Assembly: GCA_030141605.1 (NCBI GenBank)
Contig: JAQGDQ010000287.1
Span: forward strand, 87,501-151,500
Origin: Tubiluchus corallicola
Lineage: Eukaryota; Priapulida; Priapulimorpha; Priapulimorphida; Tubiluchidae
Reading direction: 5' to 3'
Length of the DNA: 64,000 bases
Part shown: positions 49,392-59,695 of the stretch, one piece after another
Numbering within the stretch: the first letter of the stretch is position 1
Layout of the letters: the number at the start of each line of letters is the position of its first letter
Made by a program: the position numbers and the translations under genes
Notes under the pieces: generated by a model
The model's database searches: none
Seen by the model: only the letters and a program-made list of their open reading frames with translations
Told to the model about the DNA's origin: nothing

Positions 49392-49401
49392 CCTATATAG
49401 G
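49392..49401 (+). promoter_or_regulatory. CCTATATAGG motif upstream of IR3
   Basis: A palindrome fitting both a TATA box and the CC(A/T)6GG CArG consensus, 203 bp before the IR3 ATG. Also present upstream of IR5 (57613-57622), altered to CCTGTACAGA upstream of IR4, absent upstream of IR6. A core promoter role is inferred. Confidence 0.35.
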
Positions 49402-49594
49402 TGAAAAAGGTTTGTCACAATTTTGTCGTTAAAACAATTTCCGGAACATCGACGCAAAATCACTTGCTTCTCCTAAAGCATTATTTTGGAAGCCATTTTA
49501 TGGATGCACAGAATTCTTTAAAACATTTAGCTTTGGATAACCATAAACTTTGCATGAGCTGTCAGAAGAAGCATACAACCATTTCATAAATCAA

Positions 49595-50986
49595 ATGGCG
49601 TTGTATCAAATGTTATCGTTGTGCATGATTTGTCTTAGAATGTCGACTGGACAAACGAATGATGCAGTAAATGATGGTCAAACTCAGTTAGAGACAACAG
49701 GGCATAAACAAGCAAGAAGACATTACAGCTACTGGGCAAAAGATACTGTGAGTGAGGAAGCAAATATTAGCAGCCACATTCGTGTAGCATACTGGATTGA
49801 AGATAAACACATAGCTCAGGCAGCAGAGCTACAATATTTAGACATGTTATGTGAAGTTCTAAATTTGACCTATACAGTAAAATACCTCACACTTAAGCAG
49901 GTCAATTATACTAGTGAAGCTGAAAGAGGCCATATTGATCTGATAATAAGTAGCCTTCTATGGTCACCAGAGCGTAGCAAATTCTTATCATTTCTCTATG
50001 TGGGCTGGTTCATTGATGATGTGTTTCTCATAAAGAGACCAGAAAGCAACAATGTTGCAACATCATTAGTGGCACCGTTTAGTCTAAAGACATGGTTGGC
50101 TTTACTAGCGTGCAGTGTTCTTGTCGGTTTCTTAACAGCATTGTGGGAGAGGTGCATAGATGTCACACAAAACAAGACCACCACCAGTTCTGTATATTAC
50201 TATATGAGCTACACTCTGGCTTCATTTCTACAGAAAGATGGCACAAAATTGCCAAAAAACGTAGCCTCACAGACGCTATTGTCATGTTGGTGGTTATTTG
50301 CTCTGGCAATTACAAGTGCATATACAGGTGTGTTGACATCATTTCTGACACTTCAAATACCTGCTTATCCATTCACATCAATGGAAGAGTTACTAGGCAG
50401 CTCTATTACACCTATTGTAATGCCTGGCTGGAATGAGATAGACATCTTTCGAGACAGTCCACCAGATACAGTGGAAGGAAAGTTATGGGAAAAGATGCAG
50501 ATGGATGAAAATTCAATACCAGAAACGATAATCGAAGCTCTAGATTTAGTGTCCACGGGAAAATACACTTTGGTAATTGACAGTTATAACCAAGAATTAT
50601 TATTATTAAATGATTTCTCAGAGTACGGCAAGTGTAGATTCACAGTGGCGCCATTTGCTGTGCGTCAACTGCAACTGGGCTGGTCAGTACCAAAGCGCAG
50701 CAAGTACCAAGCAATGCTGGAATACGGACTCAGATTATTGTCCCAGAATGGTCTGGAACAAAAGCAAGCACTTGAACTCCTTCAGCAAAATGGATCACAC
50801 TGTTTATCACCTCCCACTGACACTGTTGAAAACCAGGTTCTCGGCTTTGCCGACCTACTACCAGCATTTGTGGTACTTGTTTTTGGTTATATATGTGGAA
50901 TGAGTTCAACATGTTGTGAGTCCTTGTATTTTAAGATAAAAAACAGAAATGTACAGCGAAGAACCAACCTTCTGCATAAAGCATAA
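49595..50986 (+). CDS. IR3: ionotropic glutamate receptor-like protein (intronless)
   Basis: 463 residues from ATG 49595, the Met conserved in IR3-IR6. Signal peptide 1-20 (MALYQMLSLCMICLRMSTGQ); S1 60-160; M1 162-182; pore loop about 203-221; M3 225-253 with AYTGVLTSF at the SYTANLAAF position; S2 254-415 with FRDSPPDTVEGKLWEKM and VPKRSKYQ; M4 419-441. C347 and C403 are the likely S2 disulfide. D115 (GHIDLIIS) and R127 (SPERSKF) match the conserved S1 Asp and the ligand-carboxylate Arg. No amino-terminal domain. Expected at the plasma membrane as a subunit of a tetrameric ligand-gated cation channel; many protostome relatives are chemosensory, but no ligand can be inferred. AATAAA follows at 51245. 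Confidence 0.9.
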   Translation: MALYQMLSLCMICLRMSTGQTNDAVNDGQTQLETTGHKQARRHYSYWAKDTVSEEANISSHIRVAYWIEDKHIAQAAELQYLDMLCEVLNLTYTVKYLTLKQVNYTSEAERGHIDLIISSLLWSPERSKFLSFLYVGWFIDDVFLIKRPESNNVATSLVAPFSLKTWLALLACSVLVGFLTALWERCIDVTQNKTTTSSVYYYMSYTLASFLQKDGTKLPKNVASQTLLSCWWLFALAITSAYTGVLTSFLTLQIPAYPFTSMEELLGSSITPIVMPGWNEIDIFRDSPPDTVEGKLWEKMQMDENSIPETIIEALDLVSTGKYTLVIDSYNQELLLLNDFSEYGKCRFTVAPFAVRQLQLGWSVPKRSKYQAMLEYGLRLLSQNGLEQKQALELLQQNGSHCLSPPTDTVENQVLGFADLLPAFVVLVFGYICGMSSTCCESLYFKIKNRNVQRRTNLLHKA

Positions 50987-51244
50987 TGACACCCTAAGCT
51001 GTTGGGTGAACAGTTTTACAGTTAAATGTAAGCTTCAGAGACAAAATTGGTGTGAACAATATGTATCCTTTGAATTTACTAAAAATAAAATTAAGACTTT
51101 TTCACACGTTTGTCCTGAAATATCCCATGATATAATTGAAGGTTTTTGCCACAGGCTACAGGGAAATTAAAAAATGACCAACTATGGCCTTGATACTTAA
51201 AATGAATACTATGTCAATAATGGAAATGAGACGTATCCTGTGCC

Positions 51245-51250
51245 AATAAA
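51245..51250 (+). terminator. Candidate polyadenylation signal of IR3
   Basis: GCCAATAAA about 260 bases after the stop; same word at the same distance after IR4 (55489-55494) and IR5 (59286-59291). Downstream of IR6 the equivalent reads GCCAATATTT, and another AATAAA lies at 62804-62809. Confidence 0.4.
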
Positions 51251-51667
51251 CAGTATTTATGCCATTCATCGTATGCCAATGAATGATAAGACATATGATA
51301 AAATAAATGCAGACTCGCATTTACTAAAGTGATTTGAAAATGTATTCGTGTTCATGAGACATCATGTATTGCAATGTAGATGAACTGTGCAAGCTGACAG
51401 TGATGTACACATTACATGAACGAAATCCGCCATTGCTGTTGCAGTTCCATGTGCATAAGGATGCCACACTGAATGGCTAAGTCCAACTGACCTCCCTCGA
51501 TGCTCTGGTCAAGCAAACCAATCTAACAAGCCCAGTATGCAGTAAATGAACAGAACCAGTCTCAATGAATGTATATTTCCTGCAGATCATTCTTTTGATA
51601 GGATTAAGAGTTACAAAGAACAATTGATTGATTCAATTCGAAATGATTGCGAAACCTATTACAGCTC

Positions 51668-51760
51668 CTTGGTTACATTTCAGCAGTGTGTGTTTTGAGC
51701 TTTGAATGTTTGTATCTAAAAGTTACAGAAGCAGGTCGTAAGATGTACGTAAACATATAG
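51668..51760 (+). pseudogene. Remnant of the last coding segment of an IR2-like gene (spacer IR3-IR4)
   Basis: In the frame of IR2 it reads LGYISAVCVLSFECLYLKVT to a TAG at 51758, matching the IR2 end FGYISAVCVMCFECLYLKVT. Homology continues into the IR2 3' flank. Everything upstream of this M4 segment is missing, so it cannot encode a receptor. It marks the left edge of the duplicated unit. Confidence 0.85.
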
Positions 51761-52375
51761 AAACTGCGGTATAAAGTGATGGTATACAATATTTTATGCA
51801 AATAATTGAAAAATATAATACTTTGCTACTAGCAATATTATCATATTCATCTATTCTTTTCTAATGTAGAATGATCTGTGTTTTATGCAAGAAAGATCGA
51901 ACCTCTACGAATCAACATGTTTATTGAGTGTAGATGATTGTTTAGGCTACTGGTTCTTTATTATGTAGACTTAGACTGATTACTGTGTTATGACCTTTTC
52001 TCATATAAGGTAAAAATAGTATTGAAAATGGCCATGATAGCCAAAATGATTGTCTAAGCTCAACAAACATGTTAATTTGTGTTTTCCTGATAACAACTGC
52101 ATGAAGTTTACATCAAAACCCCATTCTTACTGCTCCTGGTATATCCAAGTACCCTGTGAAACCATTTCCGATGAGTTGCACATGTGGATCCATTTCCTGT
52201 GGGCCCATGTATTCTTTTCCTTTTTATAGTACAGACCCTCATTAAGAGGTCCATGTTATATTGTTTGCAACAGTTTTATCAGGAACAATATGGTACTTAT
52301 TCCAAACAAATCTATAATAAACTTCAAGCGAACAAAAGACAATGGAACATTTTTACATGTGTACAGTGCCAATAA

Positions 52376-52594
52376 TTGATTCAACAACCTACTAATTGGT
52401 TATTAATAGATGTTCAAAGTGAAATCTACATAAACACTTATTTTTTGACAAAAGAAGACAACAGCGGTCTCTGTATCAATATTGCTTGCTCTGTGAATGA
52501 GTGTACGTTGCAAGAAACATACTTTAATAAAGGAGACTTGCAAGACAGCTTAGAACATGGGACTGTAACTTCAGAAAGCATTATAGATATCTAG
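52376..52594 (+). other. Conserved 72-codon frame in spacer, status unclear
   Basis: Starts MIQQPTNWLL and ends VTSESIIDI. An identical translation is encoded at 56611-56829; by eye the two differ by one synonymous change (TGT/TGC Cys). The whole spacer is highly similar, so conservation is weak evidence. In the IR2-IR3 spacer most of it is missing. The start codon may be alternative; the family is not recognised. Confidence 0.2.
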
Positions 52595-52907
52595 TATGAA
52601 AAAAACTGTCTCACGAGTTTGCCAATATGCCCTGCGTGAAGTAGACCTAGTTAGTAATGCAATCTTATTAATAATGTTTTAACGACTATTTAATATTCAT
52701 ATATATGAATGTCACATCTTAACAACTTTGTAATATTTGTATATTAGAGTGTCATAACTTGCAAAAACAAGTTGAACATGTTATTATCAGCAATATATAT
52801 GAATGATTTCAATTGATATAAAGCACTGTTACTCAAAATGTGTAGTGACAGTAATATAACAGAAACGTAAACAGTGACAACTTCGTTGCAGAAGCATTTT
52901 TCAAAAA

Positions 52908-53267
52908 AACCCCACTTGCCCCCATCTTTTAAATGACGTCCAGTTCCAGTTTTTTGCTTTTTCGCCGGAGGAACACGTTCGCTTGCCATGTTTTTTTTTC
53001 ACGAATGAAATAGCGGAAGTGGTTAACCGGATGTTAAAAATTATTAGCTGAGTGTGCGCAATGACAACGTTTGAACGGAAGTAAGATCGTCTGCATGAAA
53101 GTACCGATCGAAAAGGGAATATTCGATGCGATTATTTTCGCTGAGCAACATTTTGATTTTGCCGTATATTTTTCTTTTCGCCGTATGGATTTTCTTGTAA
53201 GCCGTATTGGGCCAAAAATGCACTTTTCCCGTACAGCAATACGGCCAAACCGTATAGGTTGACAGGT
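52908..53267 (-). mobile_element. Insertion in IR3-IR4 spacer, probable transposon fragment
   Basis: About 360 bases that interrupt the paralogous sequence CATTTTTCA(A/T)CGTGTCAAAAG seen intact at about 49020 and 57135. One end is ACCTATACGG/GGTTGACAGGTATG, with several repeated CCGTAT words. On the - strand an ATG at 52989 starts MASERVPPAKKQKTGTGRHL, resembling the first exon of a gene or transposase, cut at the insertion edge. No target-site duplication seen; the family is not identified. Confidence 0.6.
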
Positions 53268-53834
53268 ATGGTGTCAAAAGTTTTGAATTTTTACTTTTTT
53301 CACTTTGCCACTATAGTTAACACACAGTCATACTATGCTAGGAATCATGCTAACATTAAATACTTTCAATGCATCTGTAAGGAAATTGGACAACGGAATT
53401 TCTAAACAGCAACCTGCACATAAAAATTATTGATTTATTTGTTGATATTCTGAATGCATTACTGACACAAACGTGTTTATCTTAAATAGCATTTCCATCT
53501 TGTGCAAACCGTGCATTGTTTTTCCAACTAATGAAATGGAACAGCATTACAATAGATCAGTTATCTGTCATAAAACACACATTGTCATAGACACCAAAGA
53601 AATGTAAATTTGCCAGGTAATACAAATTGGACCTGTACAGAAAGAAAGGTTTGTCACAGTTTTGTTGTTAAAACATTTTCCAGAAGATCAATACTTTATC
53701 ACTTGCTTTTCCAAAAGCATTATTTTGGAAGACATTTTTATGGGTGCACAGAATTCTTTAAAACACTTAGCTTTGGATAACCACAAGCTTTGCATAAGCT
53801 GTCAGAAGAAGCATACAACCTTTTCAGAAATCTA

Positions 53835-55226
53835 ATGGCGTTGTATCGAATGTTATTGTTGTGCGTGATTTGTCTTAGAATGTCTACTGGACAAACGAAT
53901 GATGCAGTAAAAGATGGTCAAACTCAGTTAGAGACAACATGGCATAAACAACCAAGAAGACATTACAGTTACTGGGCAAAACATGCTGTGAGTGAGGAAG
54001 CAAATCTTAGCAGCCACATTCGTGTAGCATACTGGATTGAAGATAAACACATAGCTCAGGCAGCAGAGCTACAATATTTAGACATGTTATGTGAAGTTCT
54101 AAATTTGACCTATACAGTAAAATACCTCACACTTAAGCAGGTCAATTATACCAGTGAAGCTGAAAGAGGCCATATTCATCTGATAATAAGTAGCCTTCTA
54201 TGGTCACCAGAGCGTAGCAAATTCTTATCATTTCTCTATGCGGGCTGGTTCATTGATGATGTGTTTCTCATAAAGAGACCAGAAAGCAACAATGTCGCAA
54301 CATCATTAGTGGCACCGTTTAGTCTAAAGACATGGTTGGTTTTACTAGCATGCAGTGTTCTTGTCGGCTGCATAACAGCATTGTGGGAGAGGTGCATAGA
54401 TATTACACAACGCAAGATCACCACCACTTCTGTATTTTACTATATGAGCTACATGCTAGCCTCATTTCTACAGAAAGATGGCACAAAATTGCCAAAAAAC
54501 ATGGCTTCACAGACACTATTGTCATGTTGGTGGTTATTTGCTCTGGCAATTACAGGTGCATATACAGGTGTGTTGACATCATTTCTGACACTTCAAATAC
54601 CTGCTTACCCATTCACATCAATGGAAGAGTTACTAGGTAGTTCTATTACACCTATTGTTATGCCTGGCTGGAATGAAATAGACATCTTTCGAGATAGCCC
54701 ACCAGATAAAGTGGAAGGAAAGTTATGGGAAAAGATGCAGATGGATAAAAATTCAGTACCAGAAACGATAATCGAAGCTCTCGATTTAGTGTCCACGGGA
54801 AAATACACTTTGGCAATTGACAGTTATTATCACAAATTATTATTATTACAAGATTTCTCAAAGTACGGCAAGTGTAGATTCACAATTGCACCATTTGCTG
54901 TGCGGCAACTGCAAGTGGGCTGGTCAGTACCAAAACGCAGTAAGTACCAAGCAATGCTGGAATATGGACTCAGATTATTGTCCCAGAATGGTCTGGAACA
55001 AAAGCAAGAACTTGAAAACTTTCAGCAAAATGGATCACACTGTTTATCACCTCCAACCGATTCTGTTGAAAACCAGGTTCTCGGCTTAACCGACCTACTA
55101 CCAGCATTTGTGATACTTGTTTTTGGTTATATAGGCGGAATGAGTTTAACATGTTGTGAGTCCTTGTATTTTAAGATAAAAAACAAAAATGCAAAGCAAG
55201 GAACCAACCTTCTGCATAAAGCATAA
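53835..55226 (+). CDS. IR4: ionotropic glutamate receptor-like protein (intronless)
   Basis: 463 residues, same start and length as IR3 and well over 90% identical by eye. Signal peptide MALYRMLLLCVICLRMSTGQ, then the same S1/M1/pore/M3/S2/M4 layout (M1 about 162-182, M3 225-253, M4 419-441), cysteines C347/C403 and R127. Differences concentrate in the N-terminal linker, the M1-pore linker (TQRKITTTSVFYY) and S2. Asp115 of the conserved GHIDLIIS block is His here (GHIHLIIS), unlike every other copy. The frame is intact with no stop or shift. CCTATATAGG is degraded upstream. AATAAA at 55489. Confidence 0.9.
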   Translation: MALYRMLLLCVICLRMSTGQTNDAVKDGQTQLETTWHKQPRRHYSYWAKHAVSEEANLSSHIRVAYWIEDKHIAQAAELQYLDMLCEVLNLTYTVKYLTLKQVNYTSEAERGHIHLIISSLLWSPERSKFLSFLYAGWFIDDVFLIKRPESNNVATSLVAPFSLKTWLVLLACSVLVGCITALWERCIDITQRKITTTSVFYYMSYMLASFLQKDGTKLPKNMASQTLLSCWWLFALAITGAYTGVLTSFLTLQIPAYPFTSMEELLGSSITPIVMPGWNEIDIFRDSPPDKVEGKLWEKMQMDKNSVPETIIEALDLVSTGKYTLAIDSYYHKLLLLQDFSKYGKCRFTIAPFAVRQLQVGWSVPKRSKYQAMLEYGLRLLSQNGLEQKQELENFQQNGSHCLSPPTDSVENQVLGLTDLLPAFVILVFGYIGGMSLTCCESLYFKIKNKNAKQGTNLLHKA

Positions 55227-55908
55227 TGATACCCTAAGCTGCTGGGCAAACAGTTTTACAGTTAAATGTAAGCTTCAGAGAATACAAAATTGGTGTGAAC
55301 AATATGCATAATTTCAATTTAGTAAAAGTAAAATTAACACTTTTTTACACGTTTGTCCTGAAATATCCCATGATATCATTGAAGGTTTTTGTCACAGGCT
55401 ACAGGGAAATTAAAAAATGGTACAAACTATAGCCTTGACACTTAAATCAATACTATGTCCGCAATGGAAATGAGACGTATCCTGTGCCAATAAATGGTAT
55501 TTACGCCATTCATTATATGCCAATGAATGATAGGACATACATGATAAAATAAATGCAGACTCGCATTCACTAATGTGATTTGAATATGTTTTGGTATTCC
55601 TGAGACAAAATGTATTGCAATGTAGATGAACTGTGCAAGCTGACAGTGATGTACACATTACATGAACGAAATCCTCCATTGGTGTTGCAGTTCCATGTGC
55701 ATAAGGATGCCACAGTGAATAGCTAAGTTCAACTGACCTCCCTTGTTGTTCTTGTCAAGCAAACCAATCTAACAAGCCTAGTATGCAGTAAATGAACAGA
55801 ACCAGTCTCAATGAATGTATATTTCCTGCAGATCAGTCTTTTGAATAGATTAAGAGTTACAAAGAACAATGTAGCTCGAAATGATTGCGAAACCTCTTAC
55901 AGCTCGTT

Positions 55909-55998
55909 GGTTACATTTCAGCAGTGTGTGTTTTGAGCTTTGAATGTTTGTATCTAAAAGTTACTGAAGCAGGTCGAAAGATGTGTGTAAACATATAG
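55909..55998 (+). pseudogene. Remnant of an IR2-like gene tail (spacer IR4-IR5)
   Basis: Second copy of the tail remnant: GYISAVCVLSFECLYLKVTE in frame, ending TAG 55996-55998. Same junction as at 51668, immediately after AACCTCTTACAGCTCGTT. Confidence 0.85.
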
Positions 55999-57816
55999 AA
56001 ACTGCGGTATAAAGTGTTAGTATACAATATTTTATGCAAATAATTAAAAAATATAATACTTTGCTACTAGCAATATTATCATGTTCGTCTATTCTTTTCT
56101 AATGTAGAACAATCTGTGTTTTATGCAAGAAAGATCAAACCTCTAAGAATCAACATGTTTATTGAGTGTAGATGATTGTTTAGGCTACTGGTTCTTTATT
56201 ATGTAGACTTAGACTGATGACTGTGTTATGACCTTTTCTCATATAAGGTAAAATAGTATTGAAAATGGCTATGACAGCCAAAATGATTGTCTAAGCTCAA
56301 CAAACATGTTAATCTGTGTTTTCCTGATAATAACTGCATGAAGTTTACATCAAAACCCCATTCTTACTGCTCCTGATATATCCAAGTACCCTGTGAAACC
56401 ATTTCCGATGAGTTGCATATGTGGATCCATTTCCTGTGGGCCCATGTATTCTTTCCCTTTTTATAGTACAGACCCTCATTAAGAGGTCCATGTTATATTG
56501 TTTGCAACAGTTTTATCAGGAACAATATGGTACTTATTCCAAACAAATCTATAATAAACTTCAAGCGAACAAAAGACAATGGAACATTTTTACATGTACA
56601 GTGCCAATAATTGATTCAACAACCTACTAATTGGTTATTAATAGATGTTCAAAGTGAAATCTACATAAACACTTATTTTTTGACAAAAGAAGACAACAGC
56701 GGTCTCTGCATCAATATTGCTTGCTCTGTGAATGAGTGTACGTTGCAAGAAACATACTTTAATAAAGGAGACTTGCAAGACAGCTTAGAACATGGGACTG
56801 TAACTTCAGAAAGCATTATAGATATCTAGTGTTAAAAAAACTGTCTCACGAGTTTGCCAATATGCACTGTGTGAAGTAGGCCTAGCTAGTAATGCAATCT
56901 TCATTGAAAATGTTTTAACGACTATTTAATATTTATATATAAGAATGTCACATCTTAACGACTTTGTAATATTTGTATATTAAAGTGTCATAACTTGCAA
57001 AAACAAGTTGAAAATGTTATTATCAGTAATATATATGAATGATTTCAATTGATATAAAGCACTGTTACTCAAAATGTGTAGTGAGAGTAATATAAGATAA
57101 ATGTAAACAGTGACAACTTCGTTGTAGAAGCATTTTTCATCGTGTCAAAAGTTTTGAATTTTGACTTTTTTCACTTTGCCACTATAGTTAACACACAGTT
57201 ATACTATGCTAGGAATCATGTTAACTTTAAATACTTTCAATGCATCTGTAATAAAATTGGACAACGGAATTTCTAAACAGCAACCTGCACATAAAAATTA
57301 TTGATTTATTTGTTGATATTCTGAATGCGTAATTAACACAAACGTGTTTATCTTAAATAGAATTTCCATCTTGTGCAAACCGTGCATTGTTTTTCCAACT
57401 AATGAAATGGAACAACAATACAATAGATCAGTTATATGTCATAAAGTCACAAATGTGTTTATCTTAAATAGCGTTTCCATCTTGTGCAAACCGTGCATTG
57501 TTTTTCCCACTAATGAAATGGAACAGCATTACAATAGATCAGTTATCTGTCATAAAACACACGTTGTCACAGACACCAAAGAATGTAAATTTGCCAGGTA
57601 ATACACATTTGACCTATATAGGTGAAAAAGGTTTGTCACAATTTTGTCGTTAAAACAATTTCCGGAAGATCGACGCAAAATCACTTGCTTCTCTGAAAGC
57701 ATTATTTTGGAAGCCATTTTCATGTGTATGCAGAATTCTTTAAAACATTTAGCTTTGGATAACCATAAACTTTGCACGAGCTGTCAGAAGAAGCATACAA
57801 CCTTTTCATAAATCAA
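55999..57816 (+). repeat. IR4-IR5 spacer, third copy of the duplicated flank
   Basis: Collinear with the other two spacers, without the element C and 360-bp insertions. It carries a private 111-bp tandem duplication at 57337-57558 (TTTCCATCTTGTGCAAACCG block twice) about 260 bases before the IR5 ATG. The second 72-codon frame is at 56611-56829. Confidence 0.85.
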
Positions 57817-59023
57817 ATGGCGTTGTATCGAATGCTATCGTTGTGCATGATTTGTCTTAGAATGTATACTGGACAAACGAATGATGCAGTAAATGATGGT
57901 CGTACTCAGTTAGAGACAACAGGGCATAAACAAGCAAGAAGACATTACAGCTACTGGGCAAAAGATACTGTGAGTGAGGAAGCATATCTTAGCAGGCACA
58001 TTCGTGTAGCATACTGGATTGAAGATGAACGCATAACTAGGACAGTAGAGCTACCATACTTGGATGTGTTATGTGAAGTTCTAAATTTGACCTATACAGT
58101 AAAATACCTCACACTTAAACAGGTCAATTATACTAGTGAAGCTGAAAGCGGCCATATTGATCTGATAATAAGTAGCCTTCTATGGACACCAGAGCGTAGC
58201 AAATTCTTGTCATTTCTCTATGGGGGCTATAAAACCGATGATGTGCTACACTCTGGCTTCATTTCTACAGAAAGGTGGCACAAAATTGCCAAAATACGTG
58301 GCTTCACAGACACTATTGTCATGTTGGTGGTTATTTGCTTTAGCAATTACAGGTGCATATACAGGTGTGTTGATATCATTTCTGACACTTCAAATACCTG
58401 CTTATCCATTCACATCAATGGAAGAGTTACTAGGCAGTTCTGTTACACCTAATGTAATGCCTGGCTGGAGTGAGATAGACATCTTTCGAGACAGTTCACC
58501 AGACACCGTAGAATTAAAGTTATGGAAAAAGATGCAGATGGATAAAAATTCAATGCCAGAAATGATAATCGAAGCTCTCGATTTAGTGTCCACGGGGAAA
58601 TACACTTTGGCAATTGACAGTTATGGCGAACAACTGTTATTATTACAAGATTTCTCAAAGTACGTCAAGTGCAGATTCACAGTGGCGCCATTTGCTGTGC
58701 GTCAAAGGCAAATAAGTTGGTCAGTACCAAAGCACAGTAAGTACCAAGCAATGCTGGAATATGGATGCAGATTATTGTCCCAGAATGGTATGGACCAAAA
58801 GCTAGAACTTGAAGTTTTTCAACAAAATGGATCACACTGTTTATCACCTCCCACTGACACTGTTGAAAACCAGGTTCTCGGTTTAGCCGACCTACTATCA
58901 GCATTTGTGATACTTGTTTTTGGTTATATAGGCGGAATGAGTTTAACATGTTGTGAGTCCTTGTATTTTAAGATAAAAAACAGAAATGTACAGCGAAGAA
59001 CCAACCTTCTGCATGAAGCATAA
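57817..59023 (+). pseudogene. IR5: ionotropic receptor-like pseudogene (185-bp deletion)
   Basis: Starts like IR3 (MALYRMLSLCMICLRMYTGQ) and runs intact through S1 to YKTDDV. At 58245/58246 the sequence jumps from the equivalent of IR3 position 50023 to 50209, losing 185 bases, which covers the end of S1 and all of M1 and shifts the frame. The upstream frame then runs out at a stop at 58450-58452. The pore, M3, S2 and M4 remain open in the other frame to TAA 59021-59023 (TLASFLQKGGTKLP ... RRTNLLHEA). No plausible GT-AG intron restores M1. Further substitutions (IFRDSSPDTVELKLWKKMQ, QRQISWSV) fit relaxed constraint. Product non-functional unless the genome assembly is wrong here. Confidence 0.88.
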
Positions 59024-59695
59024 TGACACTGTAAGCTGTTGGGCAAACAGTTTTACAGTTAAATGTAAGCTTCAGAGACTACAAAATTGGTGTGAACAAT
59101 ATGCATCCTTTGAATTTACTAAAAATAAAATTAAGACTTTTTCACACGTTTGTCCTGAAATATCCCATGATATAATTGAAGGTTTTTACCACAGGCTACA
59201 GGGAAATTAAAAAATCGTACCAACTATAGCCTTGACGCTTATATCAATACTATGTCTGCAATGGAAATGAGACATATCCTGTGCCAATAAATGGTATTTA
59301 CGCCATTCATCATATGCCAATGAATGATAGGACATATATGATAAAATAAATGCAGACTCGCATTCACTAATGTGATTTGAAAATGTATTCGTGTTCCTGA
59401 GACAAAATGTATTGCAATGTAGATGAACCGTGCAAGCTGACAGTGATGTACACATTAAATAAATGAAGTCCGCCATTGCTGTTGCAGTTCCATGTGCATA
59501 AGGATGCCACACTGAATGGCTAAGTCCAACTGACCTCCCTCGATGCTCTGGTCAAGCAAACCAATCTAACAAGCCCAGTATGCAGTAAATGAACAGAACC
59601 AGTTTCAATGAATGTATATTTCCTGCAGATCAGTCTTTTGATAGGATTAAGAGTCACAAAGAACAATGTAGCTCGAAATGATTGCGAAACCTCTT
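59024..59695 (+). repeat. IR5 3' flank (shared 3' part of the duplicated unit)
   Basis: Homologous to 50987-51660 and 55227-55898 and, more distantly, to 63420-63880. Homology to the IR3 and IR4 flanks stops exactly after GCGAAACCTCTT at 59695, the point where the others switch to the IR2-tail remnant. Confidence 0.85.

Larger units (their letters stand above)
47821..49594 (+). repeat. IR2-IR3 spacer; first copy of the duplicated flank
   Basis: Outside element C this spacer is homologous to 51761-53834 and 55999-57816 (for example CTTAATTAAGAGG-less blocks such as ACAGACCCTCATTAAGAGGT, and GCATTATAGATAT then CTAGT). Its last part is the 5' flank shared by IR3-IR6. Relative to the other copies it lacks about 260 bases near 48280. 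Confidence 0.8.
51761..53834 (+). repeat. IR3-IR4 spacer, second copy of the duplicated flank
   Basis: Collinear with the IR2-IR3 and IR4-IR5 spacers. It contains a 72-codon frame (52376-52594) also present at 56611-56829, and a unique insertion at 52908-53267. The final part is the common 5' flank (AGCTTTGGATAACCA at 53769 and following). Confidence 0.85.

Noticed and set aside
49550-49594. 15-codon N-terminal extension of IR3 (and the same for IR4, IR5, IR6)
   Set aside because: It would start at TTG, precedes the signal peptide, and is not conserved in IR6, which has an in-frame stop there.
50092-50436. 114-codon + strand frame inside IR3 (also inside IR4 and IR6)
   Set aside because: Shadow frame of the receptor gene, conserved only because the genes are near identical.
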